Assembly: GCA_041665065.1 (NCBI GenBank)
Contig: JBAYJM010000015.1
Location: 1-31,098 of the forward strand
DNA from: JBAYJM01 sp041665065
GTDB lineage: Bacteria; Patescibacteriota; Patescibacteriia; 2-01-FULL-39-33
Direction: 5' to 3'
Length of the DNA stretch: 31,098 bases
Made by a program: the position numbers and the translations under genes. The notes beneath the pieces are model-generated. The model did no database searches. It was given only the letters and a program-made list of their open reading frames with translations, and had not been told where the DNA came from. This document shows, in pieces, positions 6,495 to 14,380 of this stretch. Every line of letters begins with the position of its first letter. The stretch's first letter is position 1.

Positions 6495-7322
6495 ATGAGG
6501 GCGGCCATCGTACAATTCGCCCCTTGGGATAAACCTTTCGCTTATGATTTAAACGGCATTGACGTTAAGTCCGGTGTTTTGGTTGTTGTAAATTCAGAAT
6601 ATGGACAGGATGCCGGTATAATTATCGAGATAAAAGAAATTGATCCTAAGAAGGAGGATTGGGGGTTTATCGGAACAATTGAAAGAACCGCTTCAAGAGA
6701 TGACTCAGATATTTTTGGCGCAAATGATAATGAACGGATTGAGGCAATAAACTATTGCCGAAGGGTTGCCAAAAAAAATGATTTAGAAATGAAGATCGTT
6801 GATTGTCATTTTTCTTTTGATAATCAAAGATTGACATTTTCTTTTATTGCTGATGGCAGAATTGATTTTAGAAATTTAGTGAAGGATTTAAATAGGCATT
6901 TTCAAAAATCTATCAGATTACATCAGTTGGGTGTAAGGGATGAAGCTAAACTAAAGGGTGATGTAGGCTGTTGCGGTTTGGTGCAGTGCTGTAAGGGATG
7001 TTTGAAGAGGTTGGGCAATGTTACTTCTGAATATGCTGATATTCAGCAGGTTGCCCATAGGGGCTCTGAACGATTGTCCGGTGTGTGTGGAAGATTAAAA
7101 TGCTGCTTGGCTTTTGAAAATGAAGCCTATCAAGAGCTGGCAAAAAGTTTGCCACCGGTTGGAACAAGAGTAATTACCAAACATGGCAGGGGAGAGGTTA
7201 TTGGCTGGCACGTACTTAAATCAAGCGTTGATGTCAGAATTGATGCTGACAAAGAAGGTGATAAAAATTTGATTGTCGAAGTGCCGATTGAACCAAAAAA
7301 ACAAGAGCCCGATAATAAATAA
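6495..7322 (+). CDS. ricT: PSP1/RicT (YaaT) family iron-sulfur protein
   Basis: Member of the PSP1 C-terminal domain family; in Bacillus, RicT works with RicA and RicF in an iron-sulfur complex that steers RNase Y processing of mRNAs. The 275-residue protein shows the signature RLHQLGVRDEAKLKGDVGCCG (142-161), with Cys 159, 160, 165, 166 and 169, and the second cluster SGVCGRLKCCLAFE with Cys 198, 203 and 204. The usual GPCGRPLCC reads GCCGLVQCC here. Partners RicA and RicF are not in the window, so whether the Bacillus role holds is unknown. The start is three bases after tsf, which implies translational coupling; a terminator follows. Confidence 0.88.
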   Translation: MRAAIVQFAPWDKPFAYDLNGIDVKSGVLVVVNSEYGQDAGIIIEIKEIDPKKEDWGFIGTIERTASRDDSDIFGANDNERIEAINYCRRVAKKNDLEMKIVDCHFSFDNQRLTFSFIADGRIDFRNLVKDLNRHFQKSIRLHQLGVRDEAKLKGDVGCCGLVQCCKGCLKRLGNVTSEYADIQQVAHRGSERLSGVCGRLKCCLAFENEAYQELAKSLPPVGTRVITKHGRGEVIGWHVLKSSVDVRIDADKEGDKNLIVEVPIEPKKQEPDNK

Positions 7323-7335
7323 AACTTTTTATCAA

Positions 7336-7366
7336 GAGGCGCCTTAAAAGGCGTTTCTTTTTTTAT
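7336..7366 (+). terminator. Terminator after rpsB-tsf-ricT
   Basis: Stem GCGCCTT / AAGGCGT around an AA loop, followed by TTCTTTTTTT. Confidence 0.85.
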
Positions 7367-7380
7367 TTTAAATTTAAAAA

Positions 7381-7389
7381 TGTTATAAT
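7381..7389 (+). promoter_or_regulatory. Extended -10 promoter for gapA
   Basis: TGTTATAAT with no clear -35 box. The predicted leader of about 50 bases (7396-7445) is almost free of G and rich in CTA units, with no Shine-Dalgarno sequence. Confidence 0.6.
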
Positions 7390-7445
7390 AAATACATTAT
7401 TAACTACTACTCACTACAACCTACGCCCTACTAACTAAAAATTCT

Positions 7446-8450
7446 ATGACAAAAATTGCAATCAATGGTTTTGGCCGAATCGGCCGGGCTGCTTTTAAAA
7501 TAGCGCTTAGCAAAAAAAACATTCAGATTGTTGCCATTAATGATTTGACTGATTCAAAAACTTTGGCGTATTTGCTTAAGTATGATTCGGTTTACGGTCG
7601 TTTTGATAAAAAAATTGGATATGATGCCAGTAATTTGATTGTTAATGGTAAAAAATATCCGGTATTAGCCCAAAAAGACCCTTCAAAACTGCCCTGGAAA
7701 AAAATGGGCGTGGATGTTGTCCTTGAATGCACTGGTTATTTTGAAAAATTTGAAGATTTGCAAATGCACATCAAGGCTGGAGCTAAAAAAGTGGTGTTGT
7801 CCGCTCCCGCCAAAGATGAAAAAACCCCTACACTAGTAATGGGCACTGATTTTACAAAGCAAAATATTGGAAAAAATAATATTGTTTCAAATGCTTCTTG
7901 CACCACAAATTGTATCGCTCCCGTCATGCAGGTTTTAGAATCAAAATTTGGAATTGAAAAATCACTGATGACAACTATTCATGCCTATACTGCTACTCAG
8001 AAATTAGTTGATGGCCCGGATTCAAAAGATTTAAGGCGAGGAAGGGCCGGAGCCGTAAATATGGCCCCATCATCTACTGGAGCGGCCAAAGCTACTACAT
8101 TGGTTATACCAGAATTAAAAAACAAGTTTGACGGCATTGCAGTTAGAGTTCCTGTAATTTGCGGATCTCTTTCTGATATCACGGTATTATTAAAAAAGAA
8201 TGTTACTGCTGAACAAATGAATAACGCTTTTGTGAGTGCTGCAAAGTTGCCGGCATATAAAGGAATACTAGGAATTGCCGGAATTGATGATGAAGTTGTT
8301 TCCACTGATATTATTAAAACGACATATTCAACGATTGTTGATTTAAAATATACTCGCGTCGTGGGTGGCAACCTCGCCAAAGTTTTAGCCTGGTATGATA
8401 ATGAATGGGGATATTCAAATAGATTGGTAGAAATGGCCTTAAAAAATTAA
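7446..8450 (+). CDS. gapA: Glyceraldehyde-3-phosphate dehydrogenase, type I
   Basis: Glycolytic enzyme that oxidises glyceraldehyde 3-phosphate with phosphate and NAD+ to 1,3-bisphosphoglycerate. The Rossmann domain begins with INGFGRIGR; the catalytic cysteine is in SNASCTTNCIAP (about residue 157) and the catalytic histidine in TTIHAYTATQ; the substrate loop RRGRAGAVNMAPSSTGAAKA and the C-terminal WYDNEWGYSNR complete the family pattern. The ND after the second strand fits an NAD-preferring enzyme. The length, 334, is normal. It stands alone with its own promoter and an unusual G-poor leader, typical of a highly expressed gene needing an unstructured start region, though that last point is inference. 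Confidence 0.98.
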   Translation: MTKIAINGFGRIGRAAFKIALSKKNIQIVAINDLTDSKTLAYLLKYDSVYGRFDKKIGYDASNLIVNGKKYPVLAQKDPSKLPWKKMGVDVVLECTGYFEKFEDLQMHIKAGAKKVVLSAPAKDEKTPTLVMGTDFTKQNIGKNNIVSNASCTTNCIAPVMQVLESKFGIEKSLMTTIHAYTATQKLVDGPDSKDLRRGRAGAVNMAPSSTGAAKATTLVIPELKNKFDGIAVRVPVICGSLSDITVLLKKNVTAEQMNNAFVSAAKLPAYKGILGIAGIDDEVVSTDIIKTTYSTIVDLKYTRVVGGNLAKVLAWYDNEWGYSNRLVEMALKN

Positions 8451-8471
8451 AATAAACTGTGGGTAAAAGTC

Positions 8472-8500
8472 TTGCTAATTTTGGCGCTATTTGTTAAGAT
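8472..8500 (+). promoter_or_regulatory. Promoter for secDF
   Basis: TTGCTA at 8472-8477, 17-base spacer, TAAGAT at 8495-8500. The leader to the secD ATG is about 110 bases and includes a weak GGCTAA / TTAGCC hairpin (about 8559-8586). Confidence 0.5.
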
Positions 8501-8615
8501 TCACCGTGATAAATACACTCTTTTTGGAAATATCCAAATTTATGGGTGGTGTTGGCTAAACTTATTGAAAAAAGTAATGTTAGCCCCCTAAATTCATGAT
8601 TAATAATTATTAAAG

Positions 8616-10463
8616 ATGGCAGAAAAATTTAAAAAACAAGTAATCAATCCTAGAAAAAAGCTTAGATGGGCTATTTGGGGAATTGTTATTTTATTTGTAG
8701 TAACTCTTTTTATTGACGTTGTTGGCTCAAAAAACGTAATCGCCGATACCTTGGACAGGGGAATAAGCGCGGTGCCTGTTTTAAATTCTTTTAAAATTTG
8801 GCCAACCACTGAAAAAAACCCGTTAGACGGCAGTAATCAACTTTCTTTCAAGAACATCAAGGAAATTGATCTAAAAAGTTACGGACCATATTTTCATCTT
8901 GGTCTCGACCTATTAGGTGGCAGTCACCTGGTTTATAACGCAGACATGAGTCAAATTCCTCAGGCCGATAGGGCAGACTCAATCTCTGGCGTTAGAGACG
9001 TAATTGAAAGAAGAGTTAATTCAATGGGTATATCCGAACCGCTTGTACAAACCAATCAAGTTGGAAATGACTGGAGGGTTGTTGTTGAGCTTGCCGGTGT
9101 TTATGATATCAACCAAGCAATCAAGATGATCGGAGAAACTCCAAGATTGGAATTTAAAACCGAGAATCCAAATGCCAGTACATCCTTAACAGTAGATCAG
9201 CAAAAACAGATAGACGCTCTAAATAAAACAGCAGAGGAAAAAGCTACCAGCATTTTAAACCAAGTTAAGGGTGGTGCAGATATGGCGGCACTGGCAAAGG
9301 CTGACAGTGAAGACCCTGGAAGTAAAGATAACGGCGGATTATATACTGGCGTGAAAAAAGGAACTTTCGTGCCTGAATTTAACGACGTAATATTTAATGC
9401 TTCATTAAAGACGGGGGATGTGTATCCTCAATTAGTCAAGACACAGTTTGGTTATCATATTATTAAAATTGATGCTAGGCGTGGAACAGGCGACAGCGAA
9501 GAGGTTGATGTTAGGCAGATACTAATTAAAACAAAGACGGCTGAAGATATAGGCGTCGCCCTACAACCTGAATGGGTTTTATCAAAATTAACTGGCAAGA
9601 ATTTAAAAAAAGCCAGTTTAGAAATGGATCAAAATACGGGCGTGCCTCAGGTGGCTTTGGAGTTTGATTCAGAAGGCGCAAAATTATTTGGTGAAATTAC
9701 TCAACAAAATGCCGGTAAATTGGTTGCAATATTTTTAGATGGCCAAGCAATCAGCATACCAAGAGTAAATGAGCCAATTTTAACCGGTAAGGCTGTCATT
9801 TCTGGTAATTTTTCTTTGGAAGAGGCAAAACTATTATCCCAGAGGCTTAATGCCGGTGCATTGCCAGTGCCGATAAATTTAATTTCTCAAACAACTGTCG
9901 GCGCATCTTTAGGAAATGAATCAGTCCAAAAAAGCTTATTTGCCGGATTCGTTGGATTATTACTGGTTGCACTGTTCATGATTTTATACTATAGGTTGCC
10001 TGGAGTTTTGTCGGTCATTGCTTTACTTATTTATACAACTATTTCTATCGCGGTTTTCAAATTGGTTCCGGTTACCATGACATTGGCCGGTATTGCAGGA
10101 TTTATTCTTTCCATAGGTATGGCGGTGGATGCCAACGTGCTTATTTTTGCCCGCCTAAAAGAGGAGCTTAAAAGCGGAAAGGACTTGCCTTTAGCTATTC
10201 GCGAGGGATTCCATAGGGCTTGGACTTCGATTAGGGATTCTAATATCTCATCGTTAATTACTTGTGTAATTTTATACTGGTTTGGCACAAGCATAATCAA
10301 AGGATTCGCATTAACTCTAGCTATCGGTATTATCATTTCAATGTTCTCTGCAATTACAATAACGAGGCAACTTTTAAGATTGGTTGCGGGATGGAAGCCA
10401 TTATCAAATAAATGGCTTTATGGCGGATCCTCACCTAAAGAAACAATAGAAACTAAAGAGTAA
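8616..10463 (+). CDS. secD: Protein translocase subunit SecD with an inserted parvulin-like domain
   Basis: RND-type membrane protein that uses the proton gradient to pull proteins out through SecYEG. One N-terminal membrane helix (~18-38), then LGLDLLGGSHLVY (95-107), the P1 region, and five C-terminal helices with AGIAGFILSIGMAVDANVLI (491-510), the conserved proton-path Asp at 505. The P1 domain is split: after PRLEFKTENPN (176-186) come ~130 extra residues before the normal WVLSKLTGKNLKKASLEMDQ. That insert contains a PpiC/parvulin rotamase core (about 205-290) with DSEDPGSKDNGG, FVPEFNDVIF and VKTQFGYHIIKIDAR, followed by VDVRQILIKTKTAED, which resembles the first strand of a parvulin. 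At 615 residues it is longer than a minimal bacterial SecD because of this. It lies six bases before secF. Confidence 0.95.
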   Translation: MAEKFKKQVINPRKKLRWAIWGIVILFVVTLFIDVVGSKNVIADTLDRGISAVPVLNSFKIWPTTEKNPLDGSNQLSFKNIKEIDLKSYGPYFHLGLDLLGGSHLVYNADMSQIPQADRADSISGVRDVIERRVNSMGISEPLVQTNQVGNDWRVVVELAGVYDINQAIKMIGETPRLEFKTENPNASTSLTVDQQKQIDALNKTAEEKATSILNQVKGGADMAALAKADSEDPGSKDNGGLYTGVKKGTFVPEFNDVIFNASLKTGDVYPQLVKTQFGYHIIKIDARRGTGDSEEVDVRQILIKTKTAEDIGVALQPEWVLSKLTGKNLKKASLEMDQNTGVPQVALEFDSEGAKLFGEITQQNAGKLVAIFLDGQAISIPRVNEPILTGKAVISGNFSLEEAKLLSQRLNAGALPVPINLISQTTVGASLGNESVQKSLFAGFVGLLLVALFMILYYRLPGVLSVIALLIYTTISIAVFKLVPVTMTLAGIAGFILSIGMAVDANVLIFARLKEELKSGKDLPLAIREGFHRAWTSIRDSNISSLITCVILYWFGTSIIKGFALTLAIGIIISMFSAITITRQLLRLVAGWKPLSNKWLYGGSSPKETIETKE

Positions 10464-10468
10464 TCACT

Positions 10469-11395
10469 ATGAAATTGAAAATAATTCAAAAAAGAAAAGT
10501 TTATTATTCCGTATCGGTTATCCTATTTGTAATCGCAATTGTTGCTCTAATAGCGTGGGGACTTAAGCCGGGTTTGGATTTTACTGGCGGAAGTATGCTG
10601 GAATTATCCTTTAAGTCTGACAGGCCAAATGTTGTCCAGATTCAGGATTCTCTTAAGCCATTGAACCTGGGTGATCTTAAGGCGCAATCAGCAGGGGAAA
10701 GCAATATGCTTCTTAGATTTAAAAATGTCGATCAGCCGACGCACCAAAATATTTTAAATACTTTGGCCCAAAAATTTCCAGGCAAGGAAGGATCTGAAAA
10801 TGTAAAAGAATTAAGATTCGAATCTGTTGGTCCGATTGTTGGCAAGGAAATGACAAAAAATGCCTGGATCGCAATAATTGTAGCGGCAATTTGTATTGTG
10901 CTCTATATTGCTTATGCATTTAGAAAGGTGTCACGCCCCGTAGTGTCATGGAAATATGGAGTGGCTGCCATCGTTGCTCTCCTTCATGATATTGTAATTG
11001 TGGCTGGATTATTTGCGATACTAGGAAAGTTTTTAAATGTAGAAGTTGATGCCTTATTTATTACGGCTCTGCTGACTATTTTGGGCTTTTCTGTACATGA
11101 TACTATTGTTGTTTTTGATAGAACAAGAGAAAATCTTTCTAAACATTACAGTTCTGATTTTGAAAATGTAGTTAATGATAGCGTAAATCAAACCTTAACC
11201 AGGTCAATCAACACTTCCGTTTCGACGTTGCTAGTCTTGTTTGCGCTCTTTTTTCTCGGGGGTGAAACAATTCGGTATTTTGTACTTGCCCTGATTGTTG
11301 GCATAGCGGTTGGAACTTACTCATCCATATTTGTAGCCAGTCCCTTGGTAGTAGATTGGCATAACTTTGACAAGAAAAGAAAAGCAATAAAATAG
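10469..11395 (+). CDS. secF: Protein translocase subunit SecF
   Basis: Partner of SecD in the SecDF complex at the membrane. The N-terminal helix (~13-32) leads into the family mark GLDFTGGSMLELSF; the periplasmic domain ends near VGPIVGKEMTKNAWIAI and is followed by five membrane helices with VALLHDIVIV, TALLTILGFSVHDTIVVFDR (the conserved region carrying the proton-path Asp) and NQTLTRSINTS. The 308-residue length is normal for SecF. Genes secD and secF are separate but six bases apart, so they are co-translated; a strong terminator follows. Confidence 0.97.
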   Translation: MKLKIIQKRKVYYSVSVILFVIAIVALIAWGLKPGLDFTGGSMLELSFKSDRPNVVQIQDSLKPLNLGDLKAQSAGESNMLLRFKNVDQPTHQNILNTLAQKFPGKEGSENVKELRFESVGPIVGKEMTKNAWIAIIVAAICIVLYIAYAFRKVSRPVVSWKYGVAAIVALLHDIVIVAGLFAILGKFLNVEVDALFITALLTILGFSVHDTIVVFDRTRENLSKHYSSDFENVVNDSVNQTLTRSINTSVSTLLVLFALFFLGGETIRYFVLALIVGIAVGTYSSIFVASPLVVDWHNFDKKRKAIK

Positions 11396-11398
11396 AAC

Positions 11399-11426
11399 AA
11401 AAACCCGCCTTAAAGCGGGTTTTTTT
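11399..11426 (+). terminator. Terminator after secDF
   Basis: Stem AAACCCGC / GCGGGTTT around CTTAAA, followed by a T-run. Confidence 0.92.
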
Positions 11427-11434
11427 GAAGCTTA

Positions 11435-11463
11435 TTGACAAAAGCCATTATTTTTGATATAAT
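11435..11463 (+). promoter_or_regulatory. Near-consensus promoter for the sigma-region-4/HARE gene
   Basis: TTGACA at 11435-11440, 17-base spacer, TATAAT at 11458-11463 with TG one base ahead. This is the best match to the sigma-70 consensus in the window. The predicted start near 11470 leaves ~68 bases to the ATG at 11538. Confidence 0.85.
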
Positions 11464-11537
11464 TAGTATTATAAAAATAATTGAATATATTTTATTTAAA
11501 TTTAGATAAGATATTTTGGTTTTCATTTATAAAAAGT

Positions 11538-12701
11538 ATGGCAATTCTTGACCAAGTAAGAAAAAATCAATTCCAAGAAAAAATCGCTATGTTTAATCCA
11601 GTTGATACTTTAAATACGCTTTTCTCGTATTTAAATGACAAAGAGAGGGATGTTATCAAGCGAAGGTTTGGTTTGGGTATGGATAAAAAGTTTACCCTCG
11701 AAGAGATTGGCAGTCACTATGGAATTACCAGAGAAAGAATTAGGCAAATAGAAAATTTGACCATTAATAAGCTAAAGCAGATTCAGGAGTTGAAAGTTGA
11801 AATGACGGAAGCTGAAAGAGTTATAGCCGCTTTGCTTGAACAATTTGGCGGAGTGATGGAAGAACAATTTTTTATGGAGAATATTTTAAATTATCTAAAT
11901 TCACACCCAGATAGTGAAAGTTCTCTTTTATTCCTTGCGGAACATATTTTTAGCGAAAATATCTCTAAAATCAAACAAGACAAAGAATTCAATCATTTGT
12001 GGAAATTGGGCAGTGCTGATATTGCGCTTGTTAAAGAAATTATTTCTGAAATGGTAAGTATTATTGAACAGAATCAAAAGCCGGTCAGTTTGAAAAATCT
12101 TCTTGAAAATTTTAAAAACTCTAATTATTACGAAAAAAATAAAGATAAGGTCATGTCGGCAGCCTCTTTTCTAGAGGCTACGGATGATGATATAAATAAA
12201 ATCTTAGAGAGTTATTTGAGAGCCAGCAGAAAGATTAAGCAGGATTTATTCAACGAATGGGGACTTGTTTCTTGGGGAATTGTACAACCTAAAAAAATCA
12301 ATGATAAGATTTATATCACTCTTAAAAAAGCCGGCAAGCCACTGCATTTTGTCGATATTGCCAGCATGATTAATGACAATAAGTTTGATGAAAAAATTGC
12401 TTATCCGCCAACCGTGCATAATGAATTGATTTTAGATCAAAAGTACGTGTTAGTCGGAAGGGGAATATATGCACTAAAAGAATGGGGCTATAAACCGGGC
12501 AATGTCGCAGATGTTGTTGAGGAGTTGCTCAAGGGTTCAGGACCAATGACAAAGGATCAGATTATTGAAGGTGTACTTGCTAAGCGAGATGTTAAAAAGT
12601 CAACGATTTATTTATCCTTGATGAATAATGCCAAAATAAAAAAACTCAGTGATGGCAGATATGCGTTTGAAGACAAAGAATCACTCGAAATAAATTCTTA
12701 A
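11538..12701 (+). CDS. Sigma-70 region 4 / HARE-HTH DNA-binding protein
   Basis: A 387-residue protein with a sigma-factor region 4 near its N-terminus (about residues 20-80): LNDKERDVIKRRFGLG and FTLEEIGSHYGITRERIRQI, the helix-turn-helix that reads -35 boxes. Regions 2 and 3 are absent, so it cannot act as a full sigma factor. A helical middle follows, then a HARE-type winged helix (KKAGKPLHFVDIASMIN ... VLVGRGIYALKEWGY) as in the RNA polymerase delta subunit, and a second winged-helix-like unit to the end. I chose the ATG at 11538; the frame opens at a TTG at 11481, but the extra 19 residues look non-native. Role: probably a transcription factor acting at RNA polymerase; targets unknown. 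It has a consensus promoter and its own terminator. Confidence 0.85.
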   Translation: MAILDQVRKNQFQEKIAMFNPVDTLNTLFSYLNDKERDVIKRRFGLGMDKKFTLEEIGSHYGITRERIRQIENLTINKLKQIQELKVEMTEAERVIAALLEQFGGVMEEQFFMENILNYLNSHPDSESSLLFLAEHIFSENISKIKQDKEFNHLWKLGSADIALVKEIISEMVSIIEQNQKPVSLKNLLENFKNSNYYEKNKDKVMSAASFLEATDDDINKILESYLRASRKIKQDLFNEWGLVSWGIVQPKKINDKIYITLKKAGKPLHFVDIASMINDNKFDEKIAYPPTVHNELILDQKYVLVGRGIYALKEWGYKPGNVADVVEELLKGSGPMTKDQIIEGVLAKRDVKKSTIYLSLMNNAKIKKLSDGRYAFEDKESLEINS

Positions 12702-12713
12702 ACACAATTAAAT

Positions 12714-12747
12714 TAAGGAGGTAAAAAAGCGGGCAATCCGCTTTTTT
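12714..12747 (+). terminator. Terminator with an orphan Shine-Dalgarno sequence at its foot
   Basis: Hairpin AAAAAAGCGG / CCGCTTTTTT with a GCAAT loop (12723-12747). Directly before it, AAGGAGGT (12715-12722) is a perfect ribosome site with no start codon behind it. Confidence 0.88.
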
Positions 12748-12783
12748 GTTTTTATAAATTGATTTTTGATTTTTAATAATAAA

Positions 12784-12792
12784 TGTTATAAT
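12784..12792 (+). promoter_or_regulatory. Extended -10 promoter for the membrane protein/ATPase genes
   Basis: TGTTATAAT, the same nine bases as the gapA promoter. Upstream TTGATT and TTTGAT boxes exist but at poor spacing. The leader is about 64 bases. Confidence 0.5.
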
Positions 12793-12862
12793 AAAAATTA
12801 TTAATCGCCAAATATAAAAGCTAATTTTTGATAATTATTATGAATTTGGAATAATTTAATAT

Positions 12863-14359
12863 ATGGATTTTGGACTAAACACCCTATTTAGCGCAATACT
12901 TCCTTATTTGACATCTTTGGCATCTCGAAATCCCTTTTCGGTTGCAATGTATTTGTTTTGGCATGGGCTTTGGGTAATATTTCTAGGCTATTTTACTCAT
13001 GCTATTTATGAGATTTGGCTGGATGGCAGACAGGGTCAGTATGCATCAAAATGGAAATTTGTCCTGTTGGCTATTGATATTCCCAAAAATAATGAGCAAA
13101 CTCCAAAGGCGGTAGAAAATCTTTTTCAAACCATTGCCGGCGCCCATTCGAATTTTAACATGATTGATTCTAACTGGGTTGGAAAAATTTTGGATAGCTT
13201 TTCTTTTGAAATTGTCAGCATTGAGGGTTACACGCAATTTTTGATTAGAACCCAATCAAAATATAGGGATTTAATTGAAGCCTCCATTTATGCTCAATAT
13301 CCTGATGCGGAAATAACAGAGGTGGAGGATTACACCAAAGATTTTGCTAAGATGACGTTTCCTAATGACCAATACGACTTATGGGGAACTGAATTCGTTT
13401 TAGTTAAGGATTATCCTTATCCCATAAAGACCTACAATGAATTTGAGCATACCCTAACTCAGGGATTTATGGACCCGATGGCGTCCTTGCTGGAAATTTT
13501 TAGCAGGTTTATCGCGGGCGAACAAGGATGGATGCAGTTAATTGTAACGCCCCAAAAGCCTGGCTGGGGAGAAAAAGCCAAAAAGATTGTCAAGGAATTA
13601 TCGGGGCAATCATATTCTGCGCCCAAAAAATTCAGTGATGACTTATTGGCGATGCCCGCCAGTGCCATAGAGGGATTTACAAGCGGAGTATTGTCAATAT
13701 TTAATGGTGGCGCTGCAGCTGCTCCAGCCAAAAAGGAAGCAGATCAATTCAGGGTTATGAATCTATCGCCAGGCCAGCGAACAGCATTAGAAAAAGTGGA
13801 AAATAAAATTTCCAAATCTAACTTTAATTTTAAGTGGAGATATATTTATATTGGTAAAAAAGAGGTTTTTAATAAAACCAGAGGTGTTTCTGGAGTCACC
13901 GGTTCTATGAAGCAATTTAATACTCTTAATTGCAATGCTCTAAAGCCGGGCGGCGGAATCAGTAAAACGGCAGTTGATTATTTTCGAGTTCCCCAAAGAG
14001 TTGCCGCCAAACAAAATCGAATACTTAGGTTGTTTATCGGGCGATCTAACTATTATGGTGATAGTCCTGGAAATCAGATTATGAACGAAGAAGAGTTGGC
14101 TACAGTCTGGCACTTCCCGGTTATGACGGTTAAGGCTATGCAGGTTGAAAAAATTGAAAGCAAAAAATCGGCTCCGCCTACTCGTTTGCCTTATCAAGCA
14201 CCTAAAGAGCCCTCAGATATGCCGACAGAAGCACCTAGTCCGATTTCTTCACCTCCTGCCAATATCCCATTTATTGAAAATGCTTTGCCTGATATAGCAC
14301 AAGAAAATCCAGCCGAAAAGAAAAAATCGGCTCCGCCACCTAATTTGCCGGTAGTTTAA
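12863..14359 (+). CDS. Large membrane-anchored protein paired with a conjugation-type ATPase
   Basis: A 498-residue protein with one clear membrane segment near residues 25-45 (AMYLFWHGLWVIFLGYF), followed by a long soluble region of alternating strand/helix character (KWKFVLLAIDIPKN ... FLIRTQSKYRDLIEASIYAQYPDAEITEVEDYT) and a Pro/Ala/Lys-rich tail containing the motif KKSAPP twice. I know this type as a conserved, unnamed partner of FtsK/TraD-like ATPases in Patescibacteria, but cannot name a function. The ATPase gene begins 21 bases downstream, so the two are co-transcribed; an inner-membrane platform for that ATPase is a reasonable inference. Low-complexity tail and membrane anchor fit a scaffold rather than an enzyme. 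Confidence 0.8.
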   Translation: MDFGLNTLFSAILPYLTSLASRNPFSVAMYLFWHGLWVIFLGYFTHAIYEIWLDGRQGQYASKWKFVLLAIDIPKNNEQTPKAVENLFQTIAGAHSNFNMIDSNWVGKILDSFSFEIVSIEGYTQFLIRTQSKYRDLIEASIYAQYPDAEITEVEDYTKDFAKMTFPNDQYDLWGTEFVLVKDYPYPIKTYNEFEHTLTQGFMDPMASLLEIFSRFIAGEQGWMQLIVTPQKPGWGEKAKKIVKELSGQSYSAPKKFSDDLLAMPASAIEGFTSGVLSIFNGGAAAAPAKKEADQFRVMNLSPGQRTALEKVENKISKSNFNFKWRYIYIGKKEVFNKTRGVSGVTGSMKQFNTLNCNALKPGGGISKTAVDYFRVPQRVAAKQNRILRLFIGRSNYYGDSPGNQIMNEEELATVWHFPVMTVKAMQVEKIESKKSAPPTRLPYQAPKEPSDMPTEAPSPISSPPANIPFIENALPDIAQENPAEKKKSAPPPNLPVV

Positions 14360-14380
14360 ATAGAATTTAAAAACAAAAAT

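Noticed and set aside
11481..11537. N-terminal extension of the sigma-region-4 protein from a TTG codon
   Set aside because: The extra residues are hydrophobic and atypical, the TTG is only ~11 bases from the predicted RNA start, and ATG at 11538 begins the natural MAILDQVRKN.
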